A DNA stretch of 64,000 nt, from the NCBI RefSeq assembly GCF_004346195.1, contig NZ_SMAK01000005.1, forward strand, positions 62,001-126,000, read 5' to 3'. Each line of letters opens with the position of its first letter. The first letter of the stretch is position 1. A program made the translations under genes and the position numbers. Positions 8,517 through 17,924 of this stretch are shown here, piece after piece. Origin of the DNA: Tepidamorphus gemmatus. Lineage in GTDB: Bacteria; Pseudomonadota; Alphaproteobacteria; Rhizobiales; Tepidamorphaceae. A model generated the notes under the pieces. It made no database searches. It worked only from the letters and a program-made list of their open reading frames with translations, and was not told where the DNA came from.

Positions 8517-10883
8517 ATGAAGGTGACCATCGTCGGCGGCGGACCGGCCGGGCTTTATTTCGGCATCCTGCTGAAGAAGGCACGACCGGAGGCGGCAATC
8601 ACCGTGCTGGAGCGCAACCGCCCGGACGACACCTTCGGCTTCGGCGTCGTGTTCTCGGACGAGACGCTCGACACCTTCGAGGCCTACGACCGCGAGAGCT
8701 ACCGGCGGATCACCGAGGAGTTCGCCTACTGGGACGACATCGAGATCCACTTCAAGGGCACCACCCACCGCATCGGCGGTAACGGCTTCTGCGGCTGTTC
8801 GCGCCGTACATTGCTGCTGATCCTTCAGGAGCGTGCCCGTGCGCTTGGCATCGAGATGCGGTTCGAGACCGAGGCCGATCCTGATGCCGACTACTCCGAT
8901 TGCGATCTCGTCGTCGTCGCCGACGGCGTCAACAGCCGCTTCCGCGAGCGCTTCGTCGACCATTTCCGACCGACTGTCGACCTGCGGCCCAACAAGTTCG
9001 CCTGGATGGGTTCGACCCGCCCGCTCGACGCCTTCACCTTCGCCTTCGAGGAGACCGAGTGGGGCATCTTCATCGCCCATGCCTACCAGTACGAGGAGGG
9101 GCGCTCCACCTGGATCTTCGAGACCGACGCCGCGACCTTCGAAAGGGCGGGACTTGCGGCGCTGAACGAGACGGACTCCGCGGAATTCTGCCGCAGGATC
9201 TTCGCGAAGTATCTCGACGGTCACCCGGTGCTGACAAACCGTTCGATGTGGCGCAACTTCCCGATGATCCGCAACGAGCGCTGGGTAAAGGACAACATGG
9301 TCCTGCTCGGCGACGCCAAGGCGACCGCCCACTATTCGATCGGCTCCGGCACCAAGCTCGCCATGGAGGATGCCATCGCGCTCTACGAGGCGGTGCAGGC
9401 GACGTCCGACATTCCCGCCGCCTTGCGGCTGTTCGAGACCGGCCGCCGCGAGGAGGTGGAGAAGACCCAGCACGCGGCGGACGTGTCGCTGGTGTGGTTC
9501 GAGCATCTCGACCGCTTCTGGGACTTCGACCCGATCCAGTTCGCCTTTGGGCTGATGACCCGCTCCAAGGCGATCACCTACGACAACCTGAAGCTGAGGG
9601 CGCCGGACTTCGTCGCGGAGGCCGACCGCAACTTTGCCGAGAAGCTCAGGGCGCGCGGCTTCGACGTCGATGTTGACAGGCCGGTGCCGGCCGCGTTCCA
9701 GCCATTCCGGCTGCGCGACATGGATCTGGCGAACCGCCTCGTGATGTCGCCGATGTGCATGTATTCGGCGGTCGACGGGGTTCCGGGCGACTTCCACCTT
9801 GCCCACTATGGCACCCGCGCGATGGGCGGGGCAGGACTCGTCTTCACCGAGATGACATGTGTGGCACCCGACGCGCGCATAACGCCGGGCTGCGCCGGCC
9901 TGTGGAATGACGCCCAGGAAAGGGCCTGGCAGCGCATCGTCGATTTCGTGCGGGCCCATTCGGCCGCGAAGCTGTGCCTGCAGCTCGGCCATGCCGGCCG
10001 CAAGGGCGCCTCGCGGCTGATGTGGGAGGGGATGGACCGGCCTCTGCCCGATGCCGAGGCATGGGACATCATATCTGCCTCCGCGATCCCCTACTATCCC
10101 GAAAGTCAGGTGCCGCGCGAGATGACCCGCGCCGACATGGACCGCGTCACGTCGCAGTTCGTCGCCGCAGTCGAGCGGGCCGAGCGCATCGGCTTCGACA
10201 TGATCGAGCTGCACTGCGCGCACGGCTATCTGCTGGCGAGTTTCCTGTCGCCGCTTACCAACACGCGCACCGACGACTACGGCGGTCCGCTCGAGAACCG
10301 GCTGCGCTTTCCCCTCGAGGTCTTCGCCGCGATGCGCGCCGCCTGGCCCAAGCACAAGCCGATGTCGGTGCGCATCTCCGCCACCGACTGGGCCGAGGGC
10401 GGCCTCACCGGCGACGATGCCGTGGCGATCGCGGCAGCCTTTGGCGAGGCCGGGGTCGATCTCGTCGATGTCTCCACCGGCCAGACGGTCAACTGGTCGC
10501 GCCCGGTCTATGGACGCATGTTCCAGACCCCCTTTTCCGACCAGATTCGCAACGAGGCGCAGATCGCCACGATGTGTGTCGGCAACATCACCAGTACCGA
10601 CCAGGCCAACACCATCCTGATCGCCGGGCGCGCCGATCTGGTCGCCATCGGCCGACCGCACCTGGTCGATCCGTTCTTTGCCATGAAGGCCGCCGCCTGG
10701 TACGGGGTTCCGTACATCCATGTGCCGCCGCAATACGCGCCGGGCGCCGACCAGCTCGCCCGCAACGCGCGGCGCGACCGCCAGGATCTCGAGGATCTGC
10801 GCATCCGCGCCCGGCCGAAGTCGCGCAGTGGCAGGGCCGATGCGGTGCGGCCGCGCGCGAAGATCCTGTCGGCGGGGGAATAG
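8517..10883 (+). CDS. Bifunctional 2-aminobenzoyl-CoA (or salicylyl-CoA) monooxygenase/reductase
   Basis: This 788-residue fusion has two flavin domains. Residues 1-390 form an FAD aromatic hydroxylase ([13 protein letters not shown] at the start, [16 protein letters not shown] near residue 265). Residues 400-770 form an Old Yellow Enzyme reductase ([33 protein letters not shown]). The same architecture and length are known for Azoarcus 2-aminobenzoyl-CoA monooxygenase/reductase, which hydroxylates and then dearomatises the CoA thioester; single-activity relatives act on salicylyl-CoA. GGAGG precedes the ATG by 6 nt. A CoA ligase of the 2-aminobenzoate type and a RidA protein downstream favour the anthranilate substrate. 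Confidence 0.9.
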   Translation: MKVTIVGGGPAGLYFGILLKKARPEAAITVLERNRPDDTFGFGVVFSDETLDTFEAYDRESYRRITEEFAYWDDIEIHFKGTTHRIGGNGFCGCSRRTLLLILQERARALGIEMRFETEADPDADYSDCDLVVVADGVNSRFRERFVDHFRPTVDLRPNKFAWMGSTRPLDAFTFAFEETEWGIFIAHAYQYEEGRSTWIFETDAATFERAGLAALNETDSAEFCRRIFAKYLDGHPVLTNRSMWRNFPMIRNERWVKDNMVLLGDAKATAHYSIGSGTKLAMEDAIALYEAVQATSDIPAALRLFETGRREEVEKTQHAADVSLVWFEHLDRFWDFDPIQFAFGLMTRSKAITYDNLKLRAPDFVAEADRNFAEKLRARGFDVDVDRPVPAAFQPFRLRDMDLANRLVMSPMCMYSAVDGVPGDFHLAHYGTRAMGGAGLVFTEMTCVAPDARITPGCAGLWNDAQERAWQRIVDFVRAHSAAKLCLQLGHAGRKGASRLMWEGMDRPLPDAEAWDIISASAIPYYPESQVPREMTRADMDRVTSQFVAAVERAERIGFDMIELHCAHGYLLASFLSPLTNTRTDDYGGPLENRLRFPLEVFAAMRAAWPKHKPMSVRISATDWAEGGLTGDDAVAIAAAFGEAGVDLVDVSTGQTVNWSRPVYGRMFQTPFSDQIRNEAQIATMCVGNITSTDQANTILIAGRADLVAIGRPHLVDPFFAMKAAAWYGVPYIHVPPQYAPGADQLARNARRDRQDLEDLRIRARPKSRSGRADAVRPRAKILSAGE

Positions 10884-10978
10884 CGGAGCCAGGATCCGGC
10901 CGGCATGGACCTGTCCCGGTCCGCGCGGTCGCGGACGGCGATGCGATTGAGGGCTTTCATGGTCGGGGCCGATCGTGT

Positions 10979-10994
10979 TATTTTAAGCATCAAA
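10979..10994. promoter_or_regulatory. Candidate MarR operator (site 2)
   Basis: TATTTTAAGCATCAAA lies 25 nt before the SDR start. Its first ten bases repeat those of the site before the monooxygenase gene, and TTTAAGC-ATCAAA keeps one good and one degenerate half-site. It would let the cluster's MarR protein control the SDR-marR-dehydrogenase-ligase operon as well. Confidence 0.45.
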
Positions 10995-11019
10995 TAAATA
11001 CTGGACGCGACTCACAGGC

Positions 11020-11790
11020 ATGGCGAAAGGAAGCCTTCAGGGGCGGCACGCGCTGGTCACCGGCGGCGGGCGAGGCATTGGCGCTGCGATCGCCGCCGCG
11101 CTCACAGCGGCCGGCGCCCGCGTCACCGTGACCGGCCGCAACGAGGGACCGCTGGCCGCGCTTGTCGAGGCCGGCGGCGCTGCAGGCTATGCGCTGGCCG
11201 ATGCTGCCGACGAGGCGGCAACACGGACCGCGATCCGAGCCGCAGTCACGGAGCGCGGGCCCGTGTCGATCCTCGTCGCCAATGCCGGTGCGGCCGAATC
11301 GGCGCCGTTCGCCAGGACTGACGCCGACATGTTCCGCCGCATGCTCGATATCAACCTGATGGGTGTCGTACACGCGGCCGGCGCGCTGCTGACTCCGATG
11401 ACGGAAGCCGGATTTGGGCGCATCGTGGTCGTCGCCTCGACCGCGGGCCTCAGGGGCTATGCCTATACGACGGCCTATTGCGCCGCCAAGCACGCGGCAA
11501 TCGGTCTGGTCAGGTCGCTGGCGCTTGAGACCGCCCGCACCGGCGTCACCGTCAATGCGGTCTGTCCCGGTTTCACCGCGACCGATCTCGTTGAGGAGAG
11601 CATCGCGCGGATCATGGCCAAGACCGGCCGCAACCGTGAGGCGGCGCTTGCCGAACTGACGCGCGGCAACCCGCAGGGACGGCTGGTCGCGCCGGCGGAG
11701 GTGGCCGACGCGGTGCTCTGGCTGTGCGGCGAGGATGCTTCGGCGATCACCGGTCAGTCGATCGCCGTCGCTGGGGGTGAGGTGATGTGA
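11020..11790 (+). CDS. SDR-family oxidoreductase (probable 3-hydroxyacyl-CoA dehydrogenase)
   Basis: This 256-residue short-chain dehydrogenase has the NAD(P) motif TGGGRGIG (residues 14-21), the NAG motif VANAGAA, the catalytic Ser in VVASTAGLRGY and the Tyr-Lys pair YCAAKHA. Full length and all catalytic residues support an active enzyme. In the 2-aminobenzoyl-CoA cluster a likely role is oxidising a ring or ring-opened 3-hydroxyacyl-CoA intermediate. Its stop codon overlaps the MarR start by one base, so the two are translationally linked. Confidence 0.82.
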   Translation: MAKGSLQGRHALVTGGGRGIGAAIAAALTAAGARVTVTGRNEGPLAALVEAGGAAGYALADAADEAATRTAIRAAVTERGPVSILVANAGAAESAPFARTDADMFRRMLDINLMGVVHAAGALLTPMTEAGFGRIVVVASTAGLRGYAYTTAYCAAKHAAIGLVRSLALETARTGVTVNAVCPGFTATDLVEESIARIMAKTGRNREAALAELTRGNPQGRLVAPAEVADAVLWLCGEDASAITGQSIAVAGGEVM

Positions 11791-12296
11791 TGAACGATCT
11801 GCCGCTCGACGCCGAGACCAAGGCGCTGGAGGCGCCTGGCGACCACAAGGCCGAACTGCGGCTGTGGCTCCGGCTGCTCACCTGCACGACCATGGTCGAG
11901 GCCGAGATCCGCCGCAGACTGCGCGACGGCTTCGACTTCACCCTGCCGCGCTTCGATCTGCTCGCCCAGCTCGACAAGGCCCCCGACGGCATGACGCTCG
12001 GCGAGGTGTCGAAACGGATGATGGTCTCCAACGGCAATGTCACCCATGTCGTCGAGAAGCTGGTCGCCTCCGGCCATCTCGACCGTCGCCCGGCGCCGAA
12101 CGACCGCCGCGTGCAGATCATCTCGCTGACCGAGCGCGGCCGCGCCGAGTTCCGGGCGATGGCGAAGGTTCACGAAGCGTGGATTGCCGAGATGTTCGCG
12201 GGCCTCGATCAGGCCGAGATCGCCGGTCTGATGGATCTCCTCGGCAAGACCAAGGCCTCCGTCCAGCGCGCCCGGGACAAGACCGCAGGAGACTGA
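11790..12296 (+). CDS. MarR-family transcriptional regulator
   Basis: This is a 168-residue winged-helix MarR regulator. The DNA-binding region runs from about residue 60 to 115, with [19 protein letters not shown] as the helix-turn-helix and [21 protein letters not shown] as the wing. It sits inside the aminobenzoyl-CoA operon and probably represses it from the two TTTAAGC-containing sites, with the aryl-CoA thioester as a plausible inducer, as in other CoA-responsive MarR proteins. The ATG at 11790 overlaps the SDR stop as TGATG; a GTG one codon earlier is possible. Confidence 0.85.
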   Translation: MNDLPLDAETKALEAPGDHKAELRLWLRLLTCTTMVEAEIRRRLRDGFDFTLPRFDLLAQLDKAPDGMTLGEVSKRMMVSNGNVTHVVEKLVASGHLDRRPAPNDRRVQIISLTERGRAEFRAMAKVHEAWIAEMFAGLDQAEIAGLMDLLGKTKASVQRARDKTAGD

Positions 12297-12300
12297 CCCC

Positions 12301-13500
12301 GTGCCCGACACCAGCTTTCTCGACTGGCCGTTCTTCGAGGATGCCCACCGCGCGCGGGCGGGCGCGCTGGCGCTCTGGGCCGATACGGCGGTCGCCGGGC
12401 TCATCGACCACCACGACGTCGACGGCTCCTGCCGCGCCCTCGTCAGGGCGCTTGGCGATGCGGGATGGCTCAAGGCCGCCGCCCCCCTCGCCGGCCCCGG
12501 CATGACTGCCCGACATGACGTGCGTACACTCTGCCTGTCCCGCGAGATCCTGGCCTATCGCTCGGGGCTGGCCGACTTTGCCTTCGCCATGCAGGGGCTC
12601 GGCTCGGGGCCCGTGGCGCTCGCCGGCACCGATGAGCAGAAGGCGCGCTGGCTGCCGGGCGTCGGCGCCGGCACCGCGATCCCCGCCTTCGCGCTGTCGG
12701 AGCTCGAGGCCGGCTCCGACGTTGCCGCGCTCGCCTGCACTGCGACGCCGGACGGAAACGAGCACGTGCGGCTCGACGGCGACAAGACCTGGATCTCGAA
12801 TGGCGGCATCGCCGACTGGTACGTCGTCTTCGCCCGCACCGGCGAGGCGCCTGGCGCCCGCGGCCTGTCGGCCTTCGTCGTCGAGGCCGGGACGCCCGGA
12901 TTCGAGATTGCCGAACGCATCGACGTGATCGCCCCGCACCCGCTGGCGACACTCCACTTCGATGGCTGCCGCGTCCCCGTCGCCAACCGGATCGGCCGGG
13001 GCGGCGACGGCTTCAGGATCGCCATGGCAACGCTCGACATCTTCCGCTCCACCGTAGGCGCTGCCGCGCTCGGCTTTGCGCGGCGCGCCGCCGACGAGGC
13101 ACTGGACCGGGCACTGAAGCGCCGGCTGTTCGGCGCACCGCTCGCCGACCTGCAGCTCACCCAGGCACGTCTCGCCGACATGGCCACGGGTATCGACGCG
13201 GCAGCGCTGCTGATCTACCGCGCCGCCTGGACGAAGGATACGGGCGCGCCGCGCATCACCCGCGAGGCAGCGATGGCGAAGATGTTCGCTACCGAGACGG
13301 CCCAGTCGGTGATCGATGCCGCCGTCCAGCTGTTCGGCGGCCTGGGGGTCAGGAGCGGCACGAAGGTCGAGGAGCTCTATCGCGAGATCAGGGCTCTCAG
13401 AATCTACGAGGGAGCGACCGAGGTTCAGAAGATCGTCATCGCCCGCGAGATGCTGAAGGCGGCAGAGGCCGCCGGCGCGCGGGCCGACGCGCGTCACTAG
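12301..13500 (+). CDS. Acyl-CoA dehydrogenase family protein
   Basis: This 399-residue flavoprotein of the acyl-CoA dehydrogenase family uses GTG at 12301, five bases after the MarR stop, preceded by GCAGGAG. It shows the FAD/substrate motif [15 protein letters not shown] (near residue 138), the hinge [16 protein letters not shown], and the C-terminal [15 protein letters not shown] with the catalytic Glu in place. In this operon it most likely oxidises a CoA-bound alicyclic or ring-opened intermediate after ring reduction. The substrate cannot be told from sequence alone. Confidence 0.85.
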   Translation: MPDTSFLDWPFFEDAHRARAGALALWADTAVAGLIDHHDVDGSCRALVRALGDAGWLKAAAPLAGPGMTARHDVRTLCLSREILAYRSGLADFAFAMQGLGSGPVALAGTDEQKARWLPGVGAGTAIPAFALSELEAGSDVAALACTATPDGNEHVRLDGDKTWISNGGIADWYVVFARTGEAPGARGLSAFVVEAGTPGFEIAERIDVIAPHPLATLHFDGCRVPVANRIGRGGDGFRIAMATLDIFRSTVGAAALGFARRAADEALDRALKRRLFGAPLADLQLTQARLADMATGIDAAALLIYRAAWTKDTGAPRITREAAMAKMFATETAQSVIDAAVQLFGGLGVRSGTKVEELYREIRALRIYEGATEVQKIVIAREMLKAAEAAGARADARH

Positions 13501-13552
13501 CCGCTTCGCCGCGCCGGAAGGCGGGCGCGGACACGGCATCGGAGGACGGAAC

Positions 13553-15202
13553 ATGCTGCCGAGTGGACACGTCGACACCTTTGCCCGGGACAACCTCCCG
13601 CCGGCCGGACAATGGCCCGATTTCCTGTTCGACCGCCCGGAGCTCAGATATCCGGAGCGGCTGAACTGCGCGGTCGAGCTGCTCGATCGCCATGTCGCAC
13701 GCGGCAACGGCGACAGGATCTGTCTCATCACGCCCGGCGGAACATTGACCTATGCGCAGTTGCAGGCGCAGGTGAACCGCCTCGCCAACGTGCTGACCCG
13801 TCGGCTCGGAATGGTCCCCGGCAACCGCGTCCTGCTGCGTTCGGCCAACAACGCGATGATGGTGATCGCGCATTTCGCCGTGCTGAAGGCCGGTGGCGTC
13901 GTGGTCGCAACGATGCCGCTGCTGCGCGCCAAGGAGCTCGCCTATCCGATCCAGAAGGCGAAGATCGCTCTCGCGCTGTGCGATATCCGCCTTGCCGAGG
14001 AGATGGAGAAGGCGAAGGCGATGGCGCCGGACCTCCAGCGCATCGTCTACTGGGGCGGCGGCGCGGATACGCTCGAGGCGATGATGGCCGAGGAGTCGGC
14101 CGAGTTCGAGCCCTGTGACACCTCGAGCGACGATGTCTGCCTGATCGGCTTCACCTCCGGCACCACCGGCGTTCCGAAGGGCACCATGCACTTTCACCGC
14201 GACATGATGGCGATCTGCGACGCCTATGCGATGAACGTGCTGAGACCGGAGCCGAACGACGTGTTCATCGGCTCGCCGCCGCTCGCCTTCACCTTCGGGC
14301 TCGGCGGCCTGGTGCTGTTCCCGATGCGGGTCGGAGCGTCCACCGTGCTGCTCGAGAAGGCGGCGCCGGAGGAGCTGCTGCCGGCGATCGGCCGCTACAA
14401 GGCGACAATCTGCTTCACCGCACCGACCGCCTACCGCGTCATGCTCGACCAGATGCGGCCGGGTGACGTCGCCTCGCTGCGCAAGTGTGTCTCGGCCGGC
14501 GAGACCCTGCCCAAGCCGACCTGGGACGCCTGGCACGCGGCGACCGGCCTGAAGCTCCTCGACGGCATAGGCGCGACCGAGATGCTGCACATCTTCATCG
14601 GCTCGCCGGAGGAGGAAGTACGTCCCGGCGCGACGGGTCGGCCGGTCCCGGGCTACGAGGCGAAGGTGATCGACGAGCAGGGCAACGAGGTGCCCCCGGG
14701 CACCATCGGCCGTCTGGCCGTGCGCGGCCCGACCGGCTGCCGATATCTCGCCGACGAACGCCAGGCCGACTATGTCCAGGCCGGCTGGAATGTCACCGGC
14801 GACACCTATGTCATGGATGAGGACGGCTATTTCTGGTACCAGGCGCGCTCCGACGACATGATCGTCTCGGCCGGCTACAATATCGCCGGACCGGAGGTGG
14901 AAGCGGCGCTGCTGAGCCATCCCGCCGTCGCGTTCTGCGGCGTGGTCGGTGCGCCCTGTCCCGAGCGCGGCCAGATCGTCAAGGCCTATGTCCAGCTGAA
15001 GGACGGCTTCGAGCCCTCGCCCGCCCTTGCCGCCGAGCTGCAGACCTTCGTCAAGAACGAGATCGCCCCCTACAAGTATCCGCGGGCGGTGGAGTTCGTC
15101 GATACCCTGCCGCGCACCGAAACCGGCAAGCTGCGCCGCGTCGAGCTGCGCGAGCGTGCGCGGGCGGAGGCGGCCGCCAGCCTACGATCGCGCGCGAGCT
15201 GA
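13553..15202 (+). CDS. Aryl-CoA ligase, 2-aminobenzoate-CoA ligase type
   Basis: This 549-residue adenylate-forming enzyme activates an aromatic acid to its CoA thioester using ATP. It carries the P-loop GFTSGTTGVPKGTMHFH (residues 200-216), GIGATEMLHIFIG (A5, near residue 340), the hinge region YFWYQARSDDMIVSAGYNI, and the catalytic Lys in RTETGKLRRVELR near residue 527. The HFHRD segment after the P-loop and the GATEMLHIF motif are typical of the benzoate/2-aminobenzoate-CoA ligase branch. GGAGG sits about 8 nt before the start. It supplies the substrate of the fused monooxygenase/reductase upstream. Confidence 0.88.
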   Translation: MLPSGHVDTFARDNLPPAGQWPDFLFDRPELRYPERLNCAVELLDRHVARGNGDRICLITPGGTLTYAQLQAQVNRLANVLTRRLGMVPGNRVLLRSANNAMMVIAHFAVLKAGGVVVATMPLLRAKELAYPIQKAKIALALCDIRLAEEMEKAKAMAPDLQRIVYWGGGADTLEAMMAEESAEFEPCDTSSDDVCLIGFTSGTTGVPKGTMHFHRDMMAICDAYAMNVLRPEPNDVFIGSPPLAFTFGLGGLVLFPMRVGASTVLLEKAAPEELLPAIGRYKATICFTAPTAYRVMLDQMRPGDVASLRKCVSAGETLPKPTWDAWHAATGLKLLDGIGATEMLHIFIGSPEEEVRPGATGRPVPGYEAKVIDEQGNEVPPGTIGRLAVRGPTGCRYLADERQADYVQAGWNVTGDTYVMDEDGYFWYQARSDDMIVSAGYNIAGPEVEAALLSHPAVAFCGVVGAPCPERGQIVKAYVQLKDGFEPSPALAAELQTFVKNEIAPYKYPRAVEFVDTLPRTETGKLRRVELRERARAEAAASLRSRAS

Positions 15203-15239
15203 TCCGTCCGTGACGCGACCAACAGCGAGGAACACGCCC

Positions 15240-15698
15240 GTGTCCGTGACCACACCTGCCCCCGCCCTCCCCTCCGCCCCATCGTCGCCCGACGACGGGC
15301 GACCGACGGTCGTGCAGCCGGAAGGCTGGCCGCGCCCGCTCGGCTATGCCAACGGCATGAAGGCGACGGGCGAGATCCTCGTCACCGGCGGCGTCGTCGG
15401 CTGGGACACCGAGGGCCGGTTCCCGCCCGATTTCCTCGGCCAGGTCCGCCAGACGCTCGCCAATATCCGCGATATCGTCCGGGCCGGTGGCGCCGAGACC
15501 CATCACATCGTCCGGCTTACCTGGTACGTCACCGATCTCGACGCCTACCGCGCCTGCCTGAAGGAGCTCGGCCCCGTCTACCGCGAGATCATCGGCCGCC
15601 ACTTCCCGGCCATGGCCGTCGTCCAGGTGTGCGGCCTCGTCGAGCCGCAGGCCATGGTCGAGATCGAGGCGACCGCCGTGATCCCGGTGCGGACCTGA
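15240..15698 (+). CDS. RidA (YjgF/YER057c/UK114) family protein
   Basis: This is a 152-residue RidA-family protein, with a Pro-rich N-terminal extension of about 25 residues and then the conserved fold (GYANGMKATGEILVTGG, FPAMAVVQVCGLVEPQAMVEIEATA). The usual catalytic Arg position before the final strand is not obvious, so activity is uncertain. The GTG at 15240 has GAGG about 9 nt upstream. RidA proteins hydrolyse enamine/imine intermediates. Reduction of 2-aminobenzoyl-CoA yields an amino-ene ring product, so a deaminase role in the pathway is plausible but inferred. Confidence 0.8.
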   Translation: MSVTTPAPALPSAPSSPDDGRPTVVQPEGWPRPLGYANGMKATGEILVTGGVVGWDTEGRFPPDFLGQVRQTLANIRDIVRAGGAETHHIVRLTWYVTDLDAYRACLKELGPVYREIIGRHFPAMAVVQVCGLVEPQAMVEIEATAVIPVRT

Positions 15699-15790
15699 CC
15701 GGACGGTCCCGCCGTCGGCGCCTGGCCGGCAGGACAAGCCCCCCGCATCCGGTCTCCATCTCCCCGCCATCCCGAACAGCCTGCCGCTCC

Positions 15791-15862
15791 GTCATCCCGG
15801 AGGCGATCCGCTCCCGTCACCACGAATGACCGCGAGACCGAGCCGGGATCGGGCGGCATGAC
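15791..15862. repeat. REP-like intergenic palindromic repeat (copy A)
   Basis: GTCATCCCGG (15791-15800) is followed about 45 nt later by CCGGGATCGGG and a CATGAC end (to 15862). It is a degenerate copy of the repeat seen at 29.6, 30.9, 36.6, 43.9 and 49.2 kb. It lies in the noncoding stretch downstream of the RidA gene. Confidence 0.6.
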
Positions 15863-15921
15863 GCGAACGCGGCGCTGCCGGGCCGGCGGGGATGGTAAGG
15901 ACGCGATGTCCGGCTCAGCTG

Positions 15922-16083
15922 TCAGTCCGAACGGTGCATCGCCGCCCGTCGGTACTCCTCGACCAGCGCCTCCGTCGTCGCCTGCCGGCAGTAGCCGGCG
16001 AAGGCAGCGATCGCCGTCTCGTGCCGTTCGCGGCTGTCGGTTGTGCAGGCGTCGGTGGCGCAGATCATCCGGAACCCATGTCT
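15922..16083 (-). pseudogene. 3' fragment resembling an isochorismatase-family cysteine hydrolase
   Basis: A short frame of about 53 residues resembles the end of an isochorismatase-like hydrolase (RHGFRMICATDACT, RERHETAIAAFAGYC, TTEALVEEYRRAA). The rest of the gene is missing. On the same strand the frame opens only about 20 nt after the 3' end of tRNA-Ala, so the gene's 5' part ends at the tRNA. This is what an integration or deletion at a tRNA 3' end leaves behind. The family match is from visual recall of the DA(C/T)..S.E.HE pattern and is tentative. Confidence 0.35.
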
Positions 16084-16104
16084 CCGGGCCGTACCGCGGC
16101 GGGA

Positions 16105-16180
<76 letters not shown>

Positions 16181-16203
16181 ACGGGGTCGCGCCGCGCACG
16201 GTG

Positions 16204-16232
16204 CGTTTAAGGCAATCGCCGGACAAACGCAA
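16204..16232 (-). promoter_or_regulatory. Putative sigma-70-type promoter of tRNA-Ala
   Basis: On the complement TTGCGT (-35) and TAAACG (-10) are separated by 17 bases, with the -10 ending 23 nt before the tRNA 5' end. Spacing is ideal but the -10 is weak. Confidence 0.35.
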
Positions 16233-16379
16233 TAGACGAGCGACGACGCCGCGCATTGTCCTCTACCGACGGCGCCACTGCCGGCCCTTGCATGCCGCAC
16301 CGCCGTCCGATGCCGGGAAGTCCCGATCCGATGCCGTGTGGCGCGATGGTCCCGACACCCACTGAGCCGTGACGGAGCC

Positions 16380-16398
16380 GGGGCACCAGCAGTGCCCC
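16380..16398. other. Short perfect hairpin in the gap between tRNA-Ala and the metallopeptidase
   Basis: GGGGCAC-CAGCA-GTGCCCC is a perfect 7-bp stem with a 5-nt loop and no T-run on either side. The surrounding 16182-16533 gap holds no convincing gene. Role unknown. Confidence 0.4.
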
Positions 16399-16473
16399 GG
16401 ATGGCAATGAATCCGACAGCTCAGCCTTGAAGACGTGACGCTCGAGCAAGTCGTTGCCCCGCTGCGGTGCGCC

Positions 16474-16525
16474 CGGCACCGCCCCGTTCCCGTCCGTCGG
16501 GCCGGACCGGAACGGGCCGGTGCCG
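16474..16525 (-). terminator. Large imperfect hairpin downstream of the metallopeptidase gene
   Basis: CGGCACC...CCCGTTCC pairs with GGAACGGG...GGTGCCG around a GC-rich centre, starting 9 nt after the metallopeptidase stop. There is no T-run, so it may be a rho-assisted terminator or an mRNA-end stabiliser. Confidence 0.45.
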
Positions 16526-16533
16526 GATCGGGG

Positions 16534-17316
16534 TCAGCGTGGCCCGTACCGGAACAGGCTGGCCCCGTGGCGCTTCAGCCAGGCCTCGGCCGCGCCCGTG
16601 TGCGGGGCGATCGCCTCCAGCGTGCGCCAGAAGCGTCGGCTGTGGTTCATCTCGACCATATGGGCGACCTCGTGCGCGGCCAGATAGTCGAGGACCATCG
16701 GCGGCGCGAGAATCAGCCGCCAGGAAAAGGACAGCGTGCCGTTCGTCGAGCACGATCCCCAGCGCGAGCTCTGGTCGCGGACCGCGATGCGCTTCGGCTT
16801 GACGCCCAGCCGCTCTGCATGACGTCTCACTGCCGGCTCGAGGTCGCGGCGCGCCTCCGCCTTGAGCCAGTCGGTCAGGCGGCGGGCAAGATGTTCCGGA
16901 TCGCCGGCGACCTCGATGCGCGGCAGCGGCTGCGTACCGGCGACCAGCCTGACGCCACCGCGCAGCAGGCCGGTCGCGCAGACCAGATGCATCTCGCCGC
17001 GCAGCGGAATTTCGGCGCCGTCCTCGAAACGCACATGGTCGGGCCGGCGCCGGATGCGCTCGCGCAACCACCCCGATTGTGCACGGGCGAATGCCAGGCC
17101 CCGGTCCAGGCTGCCATGCGCCGGGATAACCAGGACAGGATGTTCGGACGCGGCGGGCAGCTTCAGCAAATATCGGCACGCCCGGTCGGAGCGCCGCACG
17201 GCGATCGACACCGGCGCACCGTCGACGATGATCTCGACGGTCGCGGGAAGCGCGGGGCTGCGCAGACGGCGGGGCAGGACTGACATCGCGGACCGGACGA
17301 ATCGGACAGCGGTCAT
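16534..17316 (-). CDS. YgjP-like (M48/SprT-related) metallopeptidase domain protein
   Basis: This 260-residue protein of the YgjP/DUF45 family is a cytoplasmic zinc metallopeptidase-like protein. The zinc motif HEVAHMVEMNHSRRFW (near residue 218) supplies two His and the catalytic Glu, and a third His follows. The preceding SSRWGSCSTNGTLSFSWRLILAP is the family hallmark. Cellular role is not established for this family. The start could be ATG 17316 or ATG 17286; neither has a strong ribosome site. It shares direction with the small DUF2852 gene, but a strong hairpin separates them. Confidence 0.85.
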   Translation of the reverse strand: MTAVRFVRSAMSVLPRRLRSPALPATVEIIVDGAPVSIAVRRSDRACRYLLKLPAASEHPVLVIPAHGSLDRGLAFARAQSGWLRERIRRRPDHVRFEDGAEIPLRGEMHLVCATGLLRGGVRLVAGTQPLPRIEVAGDPEHLARRLTDWLKAEARRDLEPAVRRHAERLGVKPKRIAVRDQSSRWGSCSTNGTLSFSWRLILAPPMVLDYLAAHEVAHMVEMNHSRRFWRTLEAIAPHTGAAEAWLKRHGASLFRYGPR

Positions 17317-17344
17317 GTTGCCATGCCGATCCGGGCAAACGAAA

Positions 17345-17368
17345 GGCGCGGCGCTCGTGCGCCGCGCC
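17345..17368 (-). terminator. Strong hairpin terminator after the DUF2852 gene
   Basis: GGCGCGGCGC and GCGCCGCGCC form a perfect 10-bp stem with a 4-nt loop. On the complement it is followed by TTTCGTTT, the pattern of an intrinsic terminator. It lies 23 nt past the stop of the leftward DUF2852 gene. Confidence 0.75.
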
Positions 17369-17391
17369 GACGATGCGACGGTCCCGTTCGA

Positions 17392-17814
17392 TCAGGCCGA
17401 GGCGCCGGTCGCCGTACCCGTCACAGGCCCGGTCGGGCGGGCACCCGCCTCTCCCGTCGCAGCGCGACGGCGGCGCTCGGCCATGAAGCGATCGAACTCC
17501 TCGCGATCCCGTGCCTTGCGCAGCTCGCGCATGAAGGCCTGGAACTCCTCGGCCTCCTGCTCGATGCGACGGCGCTCGCGTTCGAGTCGCTCGAGTTCGG
17601 CCTTGCGATAGGCCTCGAAGGCTGCATTGCCGGTATCGCCGGCAGCACGGACCTGGAACCGATGGCGGCTCTCGTCCCACCAGGCGATCATCCGCTCGCC
17701 CCAGATGATCCAGGCCAGCACCGCCACTCCGAGCGGCCACCAGATGATGAAGCCGACCACCATCGCGGCGATTGACAGCGGCGACCAGCTCGGGCGGATC
17801 GGAAAATTCTGCAC
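17392..17814 (-). CDS. DUF2852 family small membrane protein
   Basis: This is a 140-residue protein of the DUF2852 family, found mainly in Hyphomicrobiales. One strongly hydrophobic segment (residues 13-38, IAAMVVGFIIWWPLGVAVLA) anchors it in the inner membrane. A long charged, probably coiled-coil region follows (ELERLERERRRIEQEAEEF, residues 73-120), with an Ala/Gly/Thr-rich tail. No function is known. It is monocistronic, bounded by the hairpin downstream. Confidence 0.8.
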   Translation of the reverse strand: MQNFPIRPSWSPLSIAAMVVGFIIWWPLGVAVLAWIIWGERMIAWWDESRHRFQVRAAGDTGNAAFEAYRKAELERLERERRRIEQEAEEFQAFMRELRKARDREEFDRFMAERRRRAATGEAGARPTGPVTGTATGASA

Positions 17815-17924
17815 GGGCCCCTCCTGCGGGTTCGGGTGACCCTCACGAAGTGGGGCGCCGGGCCCGCCGCTTCAAGTGGGATGCGACAGGGCGGGGCCGG
17901 ACCAGCCGGGACGGCGGGGCCGGT

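Noticed and set aside
8487-10733. 748-codon leftward open frame opposite the monooxygenase/reductase gene
   Set aside because: Antisense shadow; the rightward frame has two complete flavin domains and a good ribosome-binding site.
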